Source: Bugulina stolonifera
Taxonomy: Eukaryota > Bryozoa > Gymnolaemata > Cheilostomatida > Bugulidae
Length of the DNA: 64,000 nucleotides
NCBI GenBank assembly: GCA_935421135.1
Contig: OW285189.1
Location: 15,769,072 to 15,833,071 of the forward strand
Direction of reading: 5' to 3'
Positions 1 through 19,841 of the stretch are shown one piece after another. Numbering within the stretch: position 1 is the first letter of the stretch; each line of letters opens with the position of its first letter. The notes beneath the pieces are model-generated. The model did no database searches, had not been told where the DNA came from, and saw only the letters and a program-made list of their open reading frames with translations. The translations under genes were made by a program, and so were the position numbers.

Positions 1-442
1 CATTGATTCAGATGTCTTCAGAGCCTGAGGCTATAGCTGCTCTCATTGTAAGTACACATTGTATGTATATGTGTACATGTAGGCGTGCGGCATGCACTAC
101 ATGTACAAAGCATACACATACTATGTTGGTATGTGGTATGCGAAGCCTATACATGTGTCGAAAGTGTGAGAGTAAATAAAATGACAGCACACATTTATAT
201 TAATAACTAGTCTTGTAATTTCCTTGGCATGTTGACTCTGTTGTAAGGGGTCATTCTATTCATAGACCTCTCAGTTTGTAAGGCTTTAAACAAATGTAAC
301 CATTCACTCAGTACCATACACATAACATGACAACTATTGCTATTCTCATGTTCCATTTCCATTGCAGGAGATGCACAACTTCCCTATTAGCAACACACAT
401 AATCTCAGAGTCTCCTTTTCCAAATCACCAATCCACGGCTAG
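1..442 (+). CDS. PTBP: Polypyrimidine tract-binding protein, C-terminal end (partial)
   Basis: Only the last two coding exons are in the window: 1-47 (open at the left edge) and 368-442, joined by a GTAAGT/AG intron in phase 0. Together they encode about 39 residues ending in a stop at 440-442. The peptide reads LIQMSSEPEAIAALI, then EMHNFPISNTHNLRVSFSKS plus PIHG. That is the end of the fourth RNA recognition motif of PTBP1/2/3, where vertebrate members have a LIQM...EAVQALI...LRVSFSKS signature. PTB proteins bind CU-rich RNA in the nucleus and regulate splicing, 3'-end formation and IRES use. The match to the very C-terminus is strong but short, so the paralogue cannot be assigned. hnRNP L, a relative, ends differently. 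The gene is convergent with GFM2. Confidence 0.85.
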
Positions 443-1243
443 CACGAGGGTCTCCAGCTGACACTAACATTGATGGCAATCACAAGTAATTCAGGATCAC
501 AGTCTAACTAGATCCTCTTTTAGTTGGAATTAAAGTTTCTAGTCCGAATCTTTTTAATATCACTTACCTAGTCATTAGTAATAAGGTACTACTAGTATTC
601 CGTGTTGGTGGAATATTAACACTATTCAGTAAATTGATGGTAACGTTTCACTACAATTCAACTGCTTACTAGTGCAATACTGCTGCTAGTCACTCTGGTC
701 TGTTGTTCAGCTCAGGTTTTTTATATTAAACTGCTTTTTCTTATTATTTGTGTATACTACTACGCAAACACATTTATCATGCCTCAAGGGTGATAGGTGA
801 TAGTAAAACATACCTATAATAATGTTCTGCCATCCATGACATAAATTAGTTCAACTGATCTCAGAGAAAAAAATAATAAAAAATCTAGTATCAATCAGGG
901 TCCAGTATTATTGTATTATTTGTATCTATTCTGAGCATGTTTTGCTCAAATTTGGTCTCGGGCTAGTCTCAATATATTACCAAAAGTATGTTACACTGTT
1001 TTTTGTTTTTGAGAATTAAATTTATACATTTCTTACTTTTGACACCAAAGCATTTAGTGTTTTTTTGCATTTGAGAATCATTACTTTAGATATATTATTA
1101 CGATAGTTGATAGTATGTGTAGTTTGTAGCTTGCTCATTTATCTCGTTTGACAATGTCACTGTTTATATCAGTATATCAATGTATATGTATAAAGTATAT
1201 ACAATAAAGTCAATTCAATATGAAAAAAATAAAAGGAGATAAT
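443..1243. other. 3' UTR and convergent intergenic stretch between PTBP and GFM2
   Basis: There is no open frame of note here. The stretch is AT-rich and has the character of a 3' UTR for the plus-strand PTBP gene. AATAAA hexamers occur at about 874-879 and 1203-1208. The second lies only 36 bases before the GFM2 stop codon, so the two convergent transcripts probably end close together or overlap. I see no RNA gene or mobile element. Confidence 0.5.
1203..1208 (+). terminator. Candidate poly(A) signal AATAAA of PTBP
   Basis: A canonical AATAAA hexamer lies downstream of the PTBP stop at 440-442, just before the end of GFM2 on the other strand. Another AATAAA at about 874 could be used instead. 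Only cDNA ends would decide. Confidence 0.35.
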
Positions 1244-4200
1244 TTAGAAATTCTTCAAGTCTGCCAGAACTTCTGCTGATTGCTGTTGATTCATGGTAAT
1301 GTAACCAGCAATCTGCATCAGGAAGTGTGCTCTGCCTGATGCAATTCTACGTAAAGTTGTAGAATATCCTATTAAGGTGGCGACAGGTGTTCTAGCATGT
1401 ACCACTATACCATCATCACTGTGAACCGTGTTCTCTATAACTGCTCTCCTTTGTGCCAAGTCTGTCAAAATGTCTCCTAAAATGTATGATTTTATACAAT
1501 GGGTACCAATTTATACTGAAACAACGTAGCATAGAGTTCCCATAGCAACTTTTCTTTACAGAATGCCATGACACATGTTCATCTATTTTTAAACGTCATT
1601 ACTAGCACTAGCAGTGTTGTGTTTGACACCATTTATAAAATAATGATCAACTACGACAATAGAACACAATATTATGACTATAAAAAGAAGTTATCCTTTC
1701 CCCAAAGTAAAGAATTTCGGGAGAGAACAACTTCATATTATACATGTATCGATGGTATATTTGGTGAACATACATGTATAATAAGATTATAACTGCTGGT
1801 AAAAGCTGAGCATGTATATTATACTGTACATGTACATGTACATGTATAATATGTCGTAGATATCATAGCATGAATATAAGCTGCAGTTCTTTGGTTGTTA
1901 AAGAGTTCTACCTGTATTATGGAACTGCCATGAGCATGAAATGGTAGACTTCATCTCCACCAAGAGTAAACATGTCCATGTTTTTAGTACTATCTATTGA
2001 TTTGGCAATGGCAATGCAGAAATATAAGACTAAGGCATACCATAACAATACATACATATACATGAATGCATATGACTTGGCTAAGCCAACCTAATGTAGA
2101 CTGCAGCTTTGTATCACAATGACATATCTCCTCACCCAAGTGATCTTCATCACAATAAATCTGTAGGTTCATCTCTGGTTCACTCAACACTACGCCTCCC
2201 TCCTGCAAAGCCTGGTGGACAGCTTCTGTTACCACAGAGGAAATCATGGCTGGACTGGTCCGAGAAGTATGGAGAGTGAATTCATGAATGTTAACATGGC
2301 AGCCAACAACCTAGTTGTAAGTATAAATGTGTCATACAGTACTCAGTTGGATGACAACTATCTCTTGTAATTATGTGGTGTGCATATTCTAACAAGGTGT
2401 GCCAGGGTCCAGGGGCTACAAATGATGACTGGATAAATATTAAAGATGCTCCATTGAGCCGTATGTAACAACTTACTGGGTACCCAATTAAGGGCCCGCA
2501 CTCTAGAGCACGAACTGTTCCATGGTTTATAGGCTTTCTGTGAAACCACTTGAGATTTGACCAGTTCTGCTCAGGACTTCGTATAAACTGAGCATTCTTA
2601 GAAGTACTTTGACTAGGTTCCACAGAGACTGATACAGACACATGGTGGGTGGTGTCTCCAATAACCCTGTAACATCCTAGTTATAACATTACATATACAC
2701 CTATATACTACATACTAGCAGTCAGTTTCCACATAAATTTTCTACACCAATTTAAAATCTGTTAACCCACCTGTACAGAGTATGGTGAATGACATTTGAA
2801 GGCCGAGATATTGTCTCCCTGTAAGCTACAAGTATTTTACCCAAATAGACCTCAAGGTTGTGCTCTCTCATTAACCTGTCTCTGACAATATCAAGGTGAA
2901 GTTCCCCCATGCCCATCAGAATCATCTGCTGTGTTTCTGGGTCTAACTTAACCCTGTGAACACAAACAGTAAAACACACTATAACAGTACAGCAATCATA
3001 GCCTACCATAAAAGGGAAGTATGCTTTGGTTTCAAGACCATAGCCTCCGGGTTGACAGAAGGAAGCTAAATGATCGTACAAAGAACTCAAAGGAAGCAAA
3101 GTATTCATCCAATAGGAACCGTCTGTTATCTGACCTTGCTATCTTGGTATCATCAGAAATACCTCTTCATAATACCAAAAGTTTCGGTCACTAGCACAAT
3201 CAAGGTAAGATAATTTTAACCGAAATCAAAAGTTGGTGAAAATGTAGGCTCCAACGATTTTCCTTCCATCCTCAATATAATTGTATAGCTTATGGATAGC
3301 GTGCATTGTAACAAGTCATCCCAGTATACTAGAGACCAGCTGAGAACAAAGAAACAAGCACAGATTAAAACATCTTCTTTCACGAGAAGTTTTGTAAAAT
3401 AGCTTGCGCAACTTTCTTAAAAATTATAGAAGCAATGCAGAGAAAGGGAAGGCAACTCCAAAACGACAAAGTTTTTGAGACAACTTTTACTTTCCTACTA
3501 CTTGCCTGAGACTAGGGTCTTCTCTAACAAGTACTTTGAGAGCATCTTCTAGAGCCTTCTGATCTCTAGAAGAGTATGTTTCCACAGAGCACATGAACAC
3601 TGGGTCAGGTATAGTAAGGGACGGTAACTGAATGCTGGCAGCATTGTATTTCTCTGCCGCTTTAGGATTTGTGAGTAAAGTATCTCCGGTTATCGTCTTG
3701 TCCAAACCAGTGACGGCCACAACACTTCCTGTGGAGGATGATTACCATTACTAATTACAGTCTATCCTAACACAAAACACATCAAATTACAGTATGGAGC
3801 TCAGACGTACTGTTTTTGAGAAATATGTCGCTATTACCTTATTTCAAACTCCAAAACTTTGATTATCAATAAAACCAAAAAGCTTTCATAACTCGTATAT
3901 AAGATTACAAAACTACAACTACTGACCAGCGCTTGCACTTTTGATTTGAAGCATTTGATCGGCAAGTATCATGTACATCTTTCCCACTTTATCGCTGACC
4001 TCACTTGTGGCATTGTACACACTCTTAGACCCTGATAGAATCCCATTATACAACCTCACAAAGGTGACTGCCCCTCTCTCTTTTTGATGAACAGTTTTAA
4101 AGGCGAAAGCACAGCATTCATCACCGAGAGAAAACTTGCCATTATTGAATTCGGGACTAGGTAGATAGTCAACCACAGCATCAAGTAGAGGTTGAATACA

Positions 4201-5552
4201 GCAATTCTTAAGTGAGCTGCCTAGTAGAACTGGGACAGCTGAATTAGTACAAGTAACACGTCTCAAACATTGTTTCATGGAATTAGCTGTAATCTCTTCG
4301 TATGAAGCACAATCTATTACTATGTCCATCATCTCGCTGTCAATTTCTGCTAAGCTGTCAATAAGCATATTACGTAATGTTAAACATGTGTCGTATAGTT
4401 TGCTATCATCACTTTTACTAAGTGGAATCATTTCATAATCCTGTGAGACAGTCTTCCTTTCCCATGTTTGACTTGTCATGGTCAGTAAATCCACTACTCC
4501 TACAAACATTTGGTAAAATTATACATACGAGATCAATAAAAATAGGTTCTATTTAGCATGCCATAGAATGAGTATGGAATAGGAGCAACTTACCATTAAA
4601 TTCGCTTCCCACTCCAAGATTATACTGAGTTAATAACGGTTTTACTCCTAAATCTTTTCTGATAGATTCCAGAGAATTATCCACATCAGCACTCTGCTTA
4701 TCCATCTTATTTAAAAAAATAATTCTGGGTAAATTAAAACGATTCGCCTGCTTCCAAACAGTCTTGGTTTGAGCCTCAACACCAGCCGACGCATCCAGAA
4801 CCCCTGAAAGAGTTTGTAGAAGAAATATCTACATGGTGAAAGCATAATGTAAAGTCATACTGTAATAATAATATGACATTTAACTCCAAACTAACAGAGA
4901 TCAGCAAACTGTACCAATAGCAGAATCCATTACTCGCAGGGCTCTTTCAACTTCAACTGTAAAATCTATATGACCTGGAGTGTCAATAATATTGACCCTG
5001 TGTTGACCCCAATTGAGAGATATAACAGCTGATTGTATGGTTATTCCACGCTCCCTCTCTTGAGCCAGGTAGTCTGTGATGGTTGTACCTACACACAAAT
5101 GAAAGTAAACTGCAAACGAGAATTAAAAATTCTCCAACAATAAGCCTATATGGTCTAAAATGAATATTTTCCATTTCCAGTGATGACATACAACTAAAAT
5201 TTTGCCAATAACATAATTTGAGTCAGATACAATTCAATTTAGCAATTTGATGCATGAGTGAAATTCTCCCACCTTCATCCACACTGCCTAATTTATCTGT
5301 CACTCCAGAGTAGTAAAGGAATCTTTCTGTGGTAGTAGTTTTTCCAGCGTCAATATGAGCAATAATACCAACATTTCTTAGCTGACTTGTAGTTTGATCA
5401 TGAATCTGAGATGAAAGTTTTTGAACAGACTTCTTTGACTTGTTTATTTTAATAGCATTATTAAAATTAAACGTTTGCCCGCTTGTTGAGAAGTATAATC
5501 TCCCTAGTAAACGAGTTATATAAGACGAACCGAGGCGCAGACTAGCCTTCAT
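1244..5552 (-). CDS. GFM2: Mitochondrial ribosome-releasing factor 2 (EF-G2mt)
   Basis: A GTPase that works with mitochondrial ribosome recycling factor to split post-termination mitoribosomes. Nine coding exons, all in phase: 5273-5552, 4915-5088, 4594-4803, 3927-4499, 3506-3728, 2771-2953, 2477-2666, 2136-2310 and 1244-1476. They total 747 codons including stop; human GFM2 is about 779 aa. Visible motifs are the P-loop AHIDAGKT at residues 67-74, switch I with [17 protein letters not shown], and NKMD. Further on come domain II, domain III with [14 protein letters not shown], and a C-terminal domain with LAQRR and GYSTTLR. The residues after the P-loop and the LAQRR...LIGYSTTLR tail fit GFM2 better than GFM1. 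The first in-frame ATG is at 5552. The Ser/Thr/Lys-rich start is a plausible mitochondrial presequence. Intron 5 has a GC donor (CTCAG|GCAAGT at 3505), needed to keep the frame. Confidence 0.93.
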
Positions 5553-6360
5553 GATCAAACTAGTAAAAGAATAATGTACATATTCTTGGGTAAATCCGTA
5601 CTTATACCATATTCACAAAGTCCTCACTGCGCCTGCAACAGAAAGTTACAAAATAATACTCTGTTAGCAATTCAGCAGAGTCCGAGACAACACTTCATGT
5701 GGAGTTAATAGTACTGAATCTATTAATGAAAATGTTACCTTTGTAAGGAGTGCTCAGAAGTGCAATGTAGGTGAATTAGAATTATGCGGTCCACAATGAG
5801 GGAAACTGCTAGAGAAAGTATCAAATCTGTGGAGACCTACATGGACTTGGAAGGTGTCTGACATCTGGACACCGCCAGATGTCAAACACCTTCCGGTATA
5901 AAATACCATAGGCCTACATGGTTGACTGTATCTGCGGAATCGTAAGCAGCAACATACTGTTTTTAAAAAATCATCACCCTGATCCTACCCAAGTTCTCAA
6001 TAATAGTTAATGAAAGCTTCATCAGATCATTAGCATGCAGATTAGGTAGAGTAGAGCCTACTATAAACTTTTGAATTCATAAAAAACAAATCGAATCAGA
6101 TATGAAGTCCATGAGAAACTCAAACAGGGCAATATGTATATCATTTCATTCCAACCCTATATTAAAACTTAATATCACACAATCATCATATAACAATAAT
6201 TATAATAATAACATGTTGTATAATTATTGTAATGTCTTGTGCTATGGTTTTCAAACGGGTGCCGATGTTAGCACGGGTGTGGGAAGCGCTTGGCAGTGGT
6301 AGTGGGCTGCCAAGGTAAACTTCCACATATTACATAAAGAGTGAACAGTTAAGTAAGCTT
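5553..6360. other. Upstream region of GFM2, no gene seen
   Basis: The 5' side of GFM2 holds no convincing coding frame. It includes the short hairpin annotated at 5849-5894. The GFM2 promoter should lie just above 5552, but I see no recognisable element in it. Confidence 0.4.
5849..5894. repeat. 20-bp-arm hairpin with 6-base loop
   Basis: The left arm at 5849-5868 (GGAAGGTGTCTGACATCTGG) pairs with 5875-5894 (CCAGATGTCAAACACCTTCC) over 20 positions with one mismatch, around the loop ACACCG. A second small palindrome, GGTATAAAATACC, follows at 5895-5907. The nine bases CCTACATGG occur as direct repeats at 5836-5844 and 5913-5921, framing the structure. It could be a miniature insertion with a target duplication, or an RNA hairpin. 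Confidence 0.7.
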
Positions 6361-6374
6361 TTGTAATTATTGTA

Positions 6375-6565
6375 GAGGACGTTGGCCGATGCTTGGACTG
6401 ATTAAAGAGCCAAGGGTCGACGTAGGTCCGATGGTTTAGACTACGTAGGAGTGTAAAAAAGTGTCTATGTTGAAGAGGGGACGTAGGCCTGATGCTAGAT
6501 TCATTTAAGAATCAAAGATCGACTAAGGTCCGAGGTTTATACTCATCAAGGAGTGTAGCAAAAGA
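6375..6565 (+). repeat. Diverged tandem duplication, unit about 100 bp
   Basis: Two adjacent copies begin near 6375 and 6475. Each runs through the landmarks GAGGRCGTNGGCC, GATGCT, TTAAGARNCAA, TCGACNNAGGTCCGA and AGGAGTGTA. Identity looks like roughly 70 percent by eye. The copies are somewhat more GC-rich than their surroundings and probably derive from a mobile element. Confidence 0.5.
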
Positions 6566-6566
6566 C

Positions 6567-7115
6567 TTATCCGAGTATGAAAACGAGCTCGGGCGCTAAA
6601 GGTCCAAGGACCAAGGCTGGAGCTGTCTGCCTACAAGAGTAAGACTCTTTAGATTGAATTAGGAGATGTTGCTTTATTAGAGCACAATCAACAACTGATT
6701 TAGCATAGAAAATGTGCTGGCTTTTATGTGATTCAAACTTCGTGCAAATGGGCCGACAGGGAGTCGGGCTGTACGACAAGGTATCGCCCCCGGAAACTGC
6801 ATAACAAGATGGCTGAAAAGTGCCCGAGGTCCAACCATAAAAAGGTCGGCCATGCATAAAAAGTGCTTACAATTAAGAGAAATGAATTATACATTGATAT
6901 CATAAATATCCAAGACATTGGCCATCTATTATAATGGTCAAAAAGACATAGAAAGAAACCAGATAACAATATACGTATTTCACAAGTAATCTAGACATAA
7001 TAGCATGCTTAGAGTCACTTAAGATGGAGAATATTCGCTTGGGCGACAAGGCCTTTTTGATGACCTCTGCATAGGTCGGCCTGGTGTCGGGTGAGTCGGC
7101 CAATCCATCACACAA
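6567..7115 (-). pseudogene. Possible retroelement ORF1/gag-like remnant
   Basis: Reading the minus strand from about 7115 gives a short open segment containing ADSPDTRPTYAEVIKKALSP and then an ordinary AT-rich tail. PTYAEV-type strings occur in the first ORF of many LINE elements, but the piece is too short for a firm match. Lower down (6567-6857) another open frame has no recognisable domain. The stretch is GC-richer than its neighbours and sits next to reverse transcriptase fragments. A decayed element is the likeliest reading, but this is weak. Confidence 0.25.
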
Positions 7116-7192
7116 TTACCATAAATTTCAAATTACATTATTCCTAGATCTATGTAATTGAATGGCCTGAATAGAGCTATTTTCATTTTACA

Positions 7193-7233
7193 GGGGCGTA
7201 TTTTAAGGGGCGGCAGAGAGACACTGCCGCCCC
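7193..7233 (+). repeat. Small inverted repeat next to a CAGGGGCGTA end-like sequence
   Basis: GGGGCGGCAG at 7207-7216 and CTGCCGCCCC at 7224-7233 form a perfect 10-bp stem with a 7-base loop. Just before it, CAGGGGCGTATTTTAAGGGG starts at 7193 and resembles the terminal sequence of hAT-type DNA transposons. No matching far end with a target duplication was confirmed. Confidence 0.4.
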
Positions 7234-7918
7234 TGTTGCCAAAATAAAGTGGCCTAAAAACACTAATTTTGAAATGTTGACACTTTTTCCCTTAATATTT
7301 GCGTCATTTTCGGTTTGCGACCGAAGCGTTATCACTCCAGTTTTAACTCGATGGCGTTATCACTCTACTTATAACTCTATGATGTTGCTCTGTAACAATA
7401 ACCAGCAATCTTGGAATAATTACTACATTGCAGTGGTACATAAAGAGGCCCATAAAACTGTAGCATACTCTGCTAAAGACTCTATGGTTATGCCAAGGGT
7501 AAAAACTTGCGGTCTTGCGAATGAATGAATAAATATTTTTATGGATAGTTATTTATACCAAGGAAGTTATTTATACCAAGGAAAAAATAATAAATGCAAA
7601 AGTAAAAGTAGTGAACAACTGAATCAGGTGAATCAATTTGTAAGTCACTGCTATCTATGAGGTGGTTCCTTCCCTGTCCCTGACTACGAGCAGATGCATG
7701 AAATTTAATTTCAATATTATTTTGGCTTCTTTCAAAAATATTTATTATTTTTATTTTATTCTTTTATTATAATTAAAAGTGCTTGCATTCATTTTAATTA
7801 TTAATTCCAGCCATTGCCACTCCAATGTCAGCTACGCCTCTACTGCTACATTCACTACTAACAACTAAATATGTATTGTAAAGAAACAATACTAATTTAA
7901 AAATAAAATAATATAAGA

Positions 7919-9057
7919 ATGTCTCCTTGACACAGTACTACATAACAGGCAACATGGTTTTAGAAGAGGATTGTCCTGTCAAACGCAACTCTGTGCAACA
8001 TATCACGATCTCGTAAAGGCAGCAGACAGCTCCTCAACAATTCATGCTGTAGTCCTGGATTTTCAAAAGGCTTTTGATAAGGTACCCCACAAACTGCTCA
8101 TGGAGAAAGTGAGAAACATCCCGAACATTGACCCATACATTGCCAACTGGATCCAGGACTTTCTTTCTTATCGGAGCCAACGAGTGGCTGTAAAGAATGC
8201 TGAGTCCACACAGTTAGATGTGATATCTGGTGTTCCCCAGGGGTCTGTACTGGGACCCACATTATTTCTTGTGTATATCAACGATCTACCTGACTGTGTT
8301 ACGTGCAATGTTAGCCTATACGCTGATGATACTCTTCTATATAACGTTGTTAATGATGATAGAGATGAAGAAGACTTCCAGAAGAACATCAACTCTCTAA
8401 ATTACTGGTCCACCACAAATAAAATGCCTTTTCACACTACAAAATGTTCAGTCATAGTGTTTAATAAGAAAAACAGACCCCCTCCATCCTACTCAATAGG
8501 TGGTCAGCCACTAGTCTGTGTAGTTGAGACAAAATATCTTGGGGTAGTAATACAGTCAAACCTGAAGTTCAACAAGCATATATCCAATAAAATCAACACT
8601 GCGAATAAGACATTGGGATGTATTAAGTATACACTTCACGATGCTCCCGAACACGCAAAACTACTAGCATACACAAGCCTCTGCCGTCCCATTCTTGAGT
8701 ATGCTGATGTTCTGTGGGACCCAGCAGAAGCTGGTACAAGCAATGAAGTGGAGCATGTACAAAACAAAGCTATTAGATTTGTAAAAAAATCAAAAGACGG
8801 CATGGCGTCTCAAAGGGACGTACGGATCTTGGACTACAAACATTGAAAGACAGGAGAAAGAATCACAGACTCTCTCTTTTAATGAGAATTCTCTCACAAG
8901 AAGACAGATATGAAGCCCTATCCTCTGCATACGGTGATATCATAGACAACAAATGTCAACTCCCTGTACTAACAAAAGCTGCGAAAAGAGGAGAACCTAC
9001 CTCAATCTATGCTGCATCACATATCTATCATGTTTGGATTAAAGGTGATGCATAATT
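7919..9057 (+). mobile_element. Truncated LINE (CR1/Jockey-like) reverse transcriptase, copy 1
   Basis: An open frame from about 7919 runs to the stop at 8846. It starts with the stretch HNRQHGFRRGLSCQTQL and continues through FQKAFDKVPH, GVPQGSVLGP, the catalytic YADD box (about 8321-8332), KCSVIVFN and the thumb region KYLGV. This is the palm and thumb of a non-LTR retrotransposon polymerase. A one-base shift near 8820-8835 moves the rest (RRKNHRLSLLMRIL...) into another frame ending at 9055. The endonuclease half and ORF1 are absent, so the copy is 5'-truncated, as is usual for LINEs, and it is dead. The Jockey/CR1/L2 superfamily is inferred from the motif set; the exact clade is not resolved. 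Confidence 0.88.
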
Positions 9058-9104
9058 TATTGACTACACTTGAACACAGCACTAAATGTAATGATTTCAA
9101 ACAA

Positions 9105-9700
9105 AGCCGATGGTCAAATGAACCATTCTTGAATGGACAGAAACCGTCAAATACCTAGGAGTAACAATTCAATCAGATCTTAAGTTTAATCAGCATATAC
9201 ACGAGAAATGCACAAAGTCTCGTAAAATACTTGGAGGAATCAAACATTTAATGTACCATGCTCCAAAAGAGGCCAAGCTACTGGCTTACACAAGTATATG
9301 CAGACCTATACTTGAGTATGCAGATGTAGTATGGGACCCTTCAACTAAGAACAAGATCCATGATATAGAACTCATCCAGAACAGTGCCATACGATTTATA
9401 GCAAACCTAAGGGGGCGTACTGACAGTGTATCAGAGGCGAGAGATCAGTTAGAGATCCGGACCCTTGAAAATAGAAGAAAAAACCATCGCCTGTGTCTAC
9501 TGACCAGGATTCTTCAGAATGAAGAACAACATTCCACTCTATCCAGAGCATATGATGATATTGTGGGTGACAGAGAGATGGTAACAATGACCACTAGAGC
9601 AGCTGCCAGAGGAAAGCCAACCTCAATATCAGCCAAAAAATGCATTTACCACTCTAGTTTCCTGCGACGAACAATTCGTGAGATAAGATGAGAAACCAAC
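9105..9700 (+). mobile_element. Truncated LINE 3' fragment, copy 2 of the same family
   Basis: From about 9138 the frame reads TVKYLGVTIQSDLKFNQHIH, then LLAYTSICRPILEYADVVWD, then RRKNHRLCLLTRIL, to a stop at 9691. It aligns residue by residue with the thumb and tail of copy 1 (KYLGVVIQSNLKFNKHIS, LAYTSLCRPILEYADVLWD). It lacks the fingers and palm, so it is a more severely 5'-truncated insertion. Its frame is intact where copy 1 is shifted. The tail continues with RRTIREIR. The two copies lie in the same orientation with under 100 bp between them. Confidence 0.85.
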
Positions 9701-11497
9701 TTCCAATCCTAAACAGCGATATACTGTAAATATTGCAGACCCCCTAGTCCAAAAAATAGTTAAAACTAGAGGCTCCCTTATAGATTTGCATGAAATTGAT
9801 GGTGGAGTCCTACCTCATCTGAGGTAAAGTTCTGAGGTAAATCATAACAGTTTTCTACCAAGAACCATACGAGATCTAAAGATAGCGCCTCCACAATCCT
9901 TATCTAAAAATTGAAAGCGGCAAAATGCTGGAAAACTGCAAAACCACTGTCTTTTCCCCTTATCTTAAACATAGGAGGCCCTCTATTTTTGTACCATTTT
10001 GGTGGAGTTAGAGTGTCCTAAATTCATTGAGGTAAGAATTAAATATTTTAATTTTAAACTTATATATAATATAATTATACTATTAATATTATCTTAGCTT
10101 TAATAGGCTACCACACTTTTCTTGCAAAGATATTTATTTTAAATGCATTTTATTTTCAATAATTAATTTTTAATGACAATAGTTGTCGATCACCCCCCCC
10201 CCCCACCCACTCTCTGCCTCCCTACCCAGTTTTTCTAACCTACGCCACTGTTTTAAAATTTATTTTCTGCTATTCATGTTACTGTATTCATTGCGTTGTG
10301 ATTATAATTATATACCGTGACAGTCCAAAAAGTAGCACTTTTCAGTTCTCATGATTTTTGTGGTACAAATTGAAAATCGCAGATCAGTCATCAGTGCAAC
10401 CAAAAATTGAAGTCATTATTATGTGCATATTACTATTGGCGGAGTGCCACAATATTATTCTATTGCACCACTTTGACTATCAGTGCAGCATAATATTTAG
10501 TTATCCTATTGGCATTGAATCAAAGTTTATATATATATATTATTTACATAACATACATGTAGGAGCTTTGATTGAATCTTGAACGTTTGTGAAAAACATT
10601 TTTATATTGCCCGCAATTCCTGACATGCTAGCCTCAGACCGACCACATTCACTCAGCCAATAGCATCGACCGATGACCAGAGTTGACCAATCCTGGACTA
10701 GTAAGAAACAGTGCCAGCGAGTACGTTTCAGCTAAAATGTTTACAGGGGAGAACAACTCGTGTTGCATCCATAGAGTTGCTTATAGCCTAGATACACTTG
10801 TAATACAAGTCATGTACATGATTGTATTATCATCTACCTGTATGCCCATGGGCGCATCGAAAATCTAACTTCTACCAAGTGCATTTCTTTTGCATAAAAA
10901 CTACTTTGAAGCACTAAAGATCAGACTCGGATAATCTATTATGCAGTAAGAAATCATATTTATTTGTGATAAATAGAGCTGTTGAGGTTTGCTATAAATT
11001 ACCTTCTATTGTAAAACAAAAGAAAGAATAACAAATGTTGAAACGATGTTCACCAGAAGATGTTTGATTCTCCAGTCTCTTATACTAAGAAAGTACATGA
11101 TTTATGTACAAAAACTGTATAGAGCCCACCTAACACCATAGGGTGATACAATGACGTTCTAAAAATAGGCTTAATTAATCACATACATAAAATATTACTC
11201 GATTCTCTCTGTACATAATTAATAAGACAGTAGACAGTATTTCTGCCGGCACAAAAGGACACTATTTGTCAATACTCTGTCGCTCAGTAGTCATTATAAA
11301 ACAATTATATTACATATAGAGTCAAGTTTTACACATGTCTGTACACAAATTACTTGCAATTAAACAGCAAAGTATCAAAAGGTATCACATGACAAACTTT
11401 TACTAAGTAATGATTGCCATGTGAACAGTTAAATCTTTGTCGTGTCATTGGTCAGTTGAGCGTCAATGAACAGTTTCAGCTGAGGGTGTGCCGCAGG
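9701..11497. other. Intergenic region with repeat debris, then CNOT3 3' UTR
   Basis: After the LINE fragments come AT-rich sequence, a poly-C run at 10191-10204, and a segment ending CCTACGCCACTG at about 10251 that resembles the end of a hAT-type transposon. No gene is supported. From about 10950 to 11497 the DNA is probably the CNOT3 3' UTR on the minus strand. TTTATT at 10959-10964 is AATAAA on that strand. Confidence 0.4.

Positions 11498-19841
<8,344 letters not shown>

Noticed and set aside
7971..8846. Reverse transcriptase as a host gene or viral sequence
   Set aside because: The motif order and the closely related truncated second copy fit a non-LTR retrotransposon. The frame is broken near 8830 and the 5' half is missing.
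7193..10251. One large hAT transposon enclosing the LINE copies
   Set aside because: CAGGGGCGTA at 7193 and TACGCCACTG ending at about 10251 look like hAT ends, but the internal repeats do not match well and no flanking target duplication was found.
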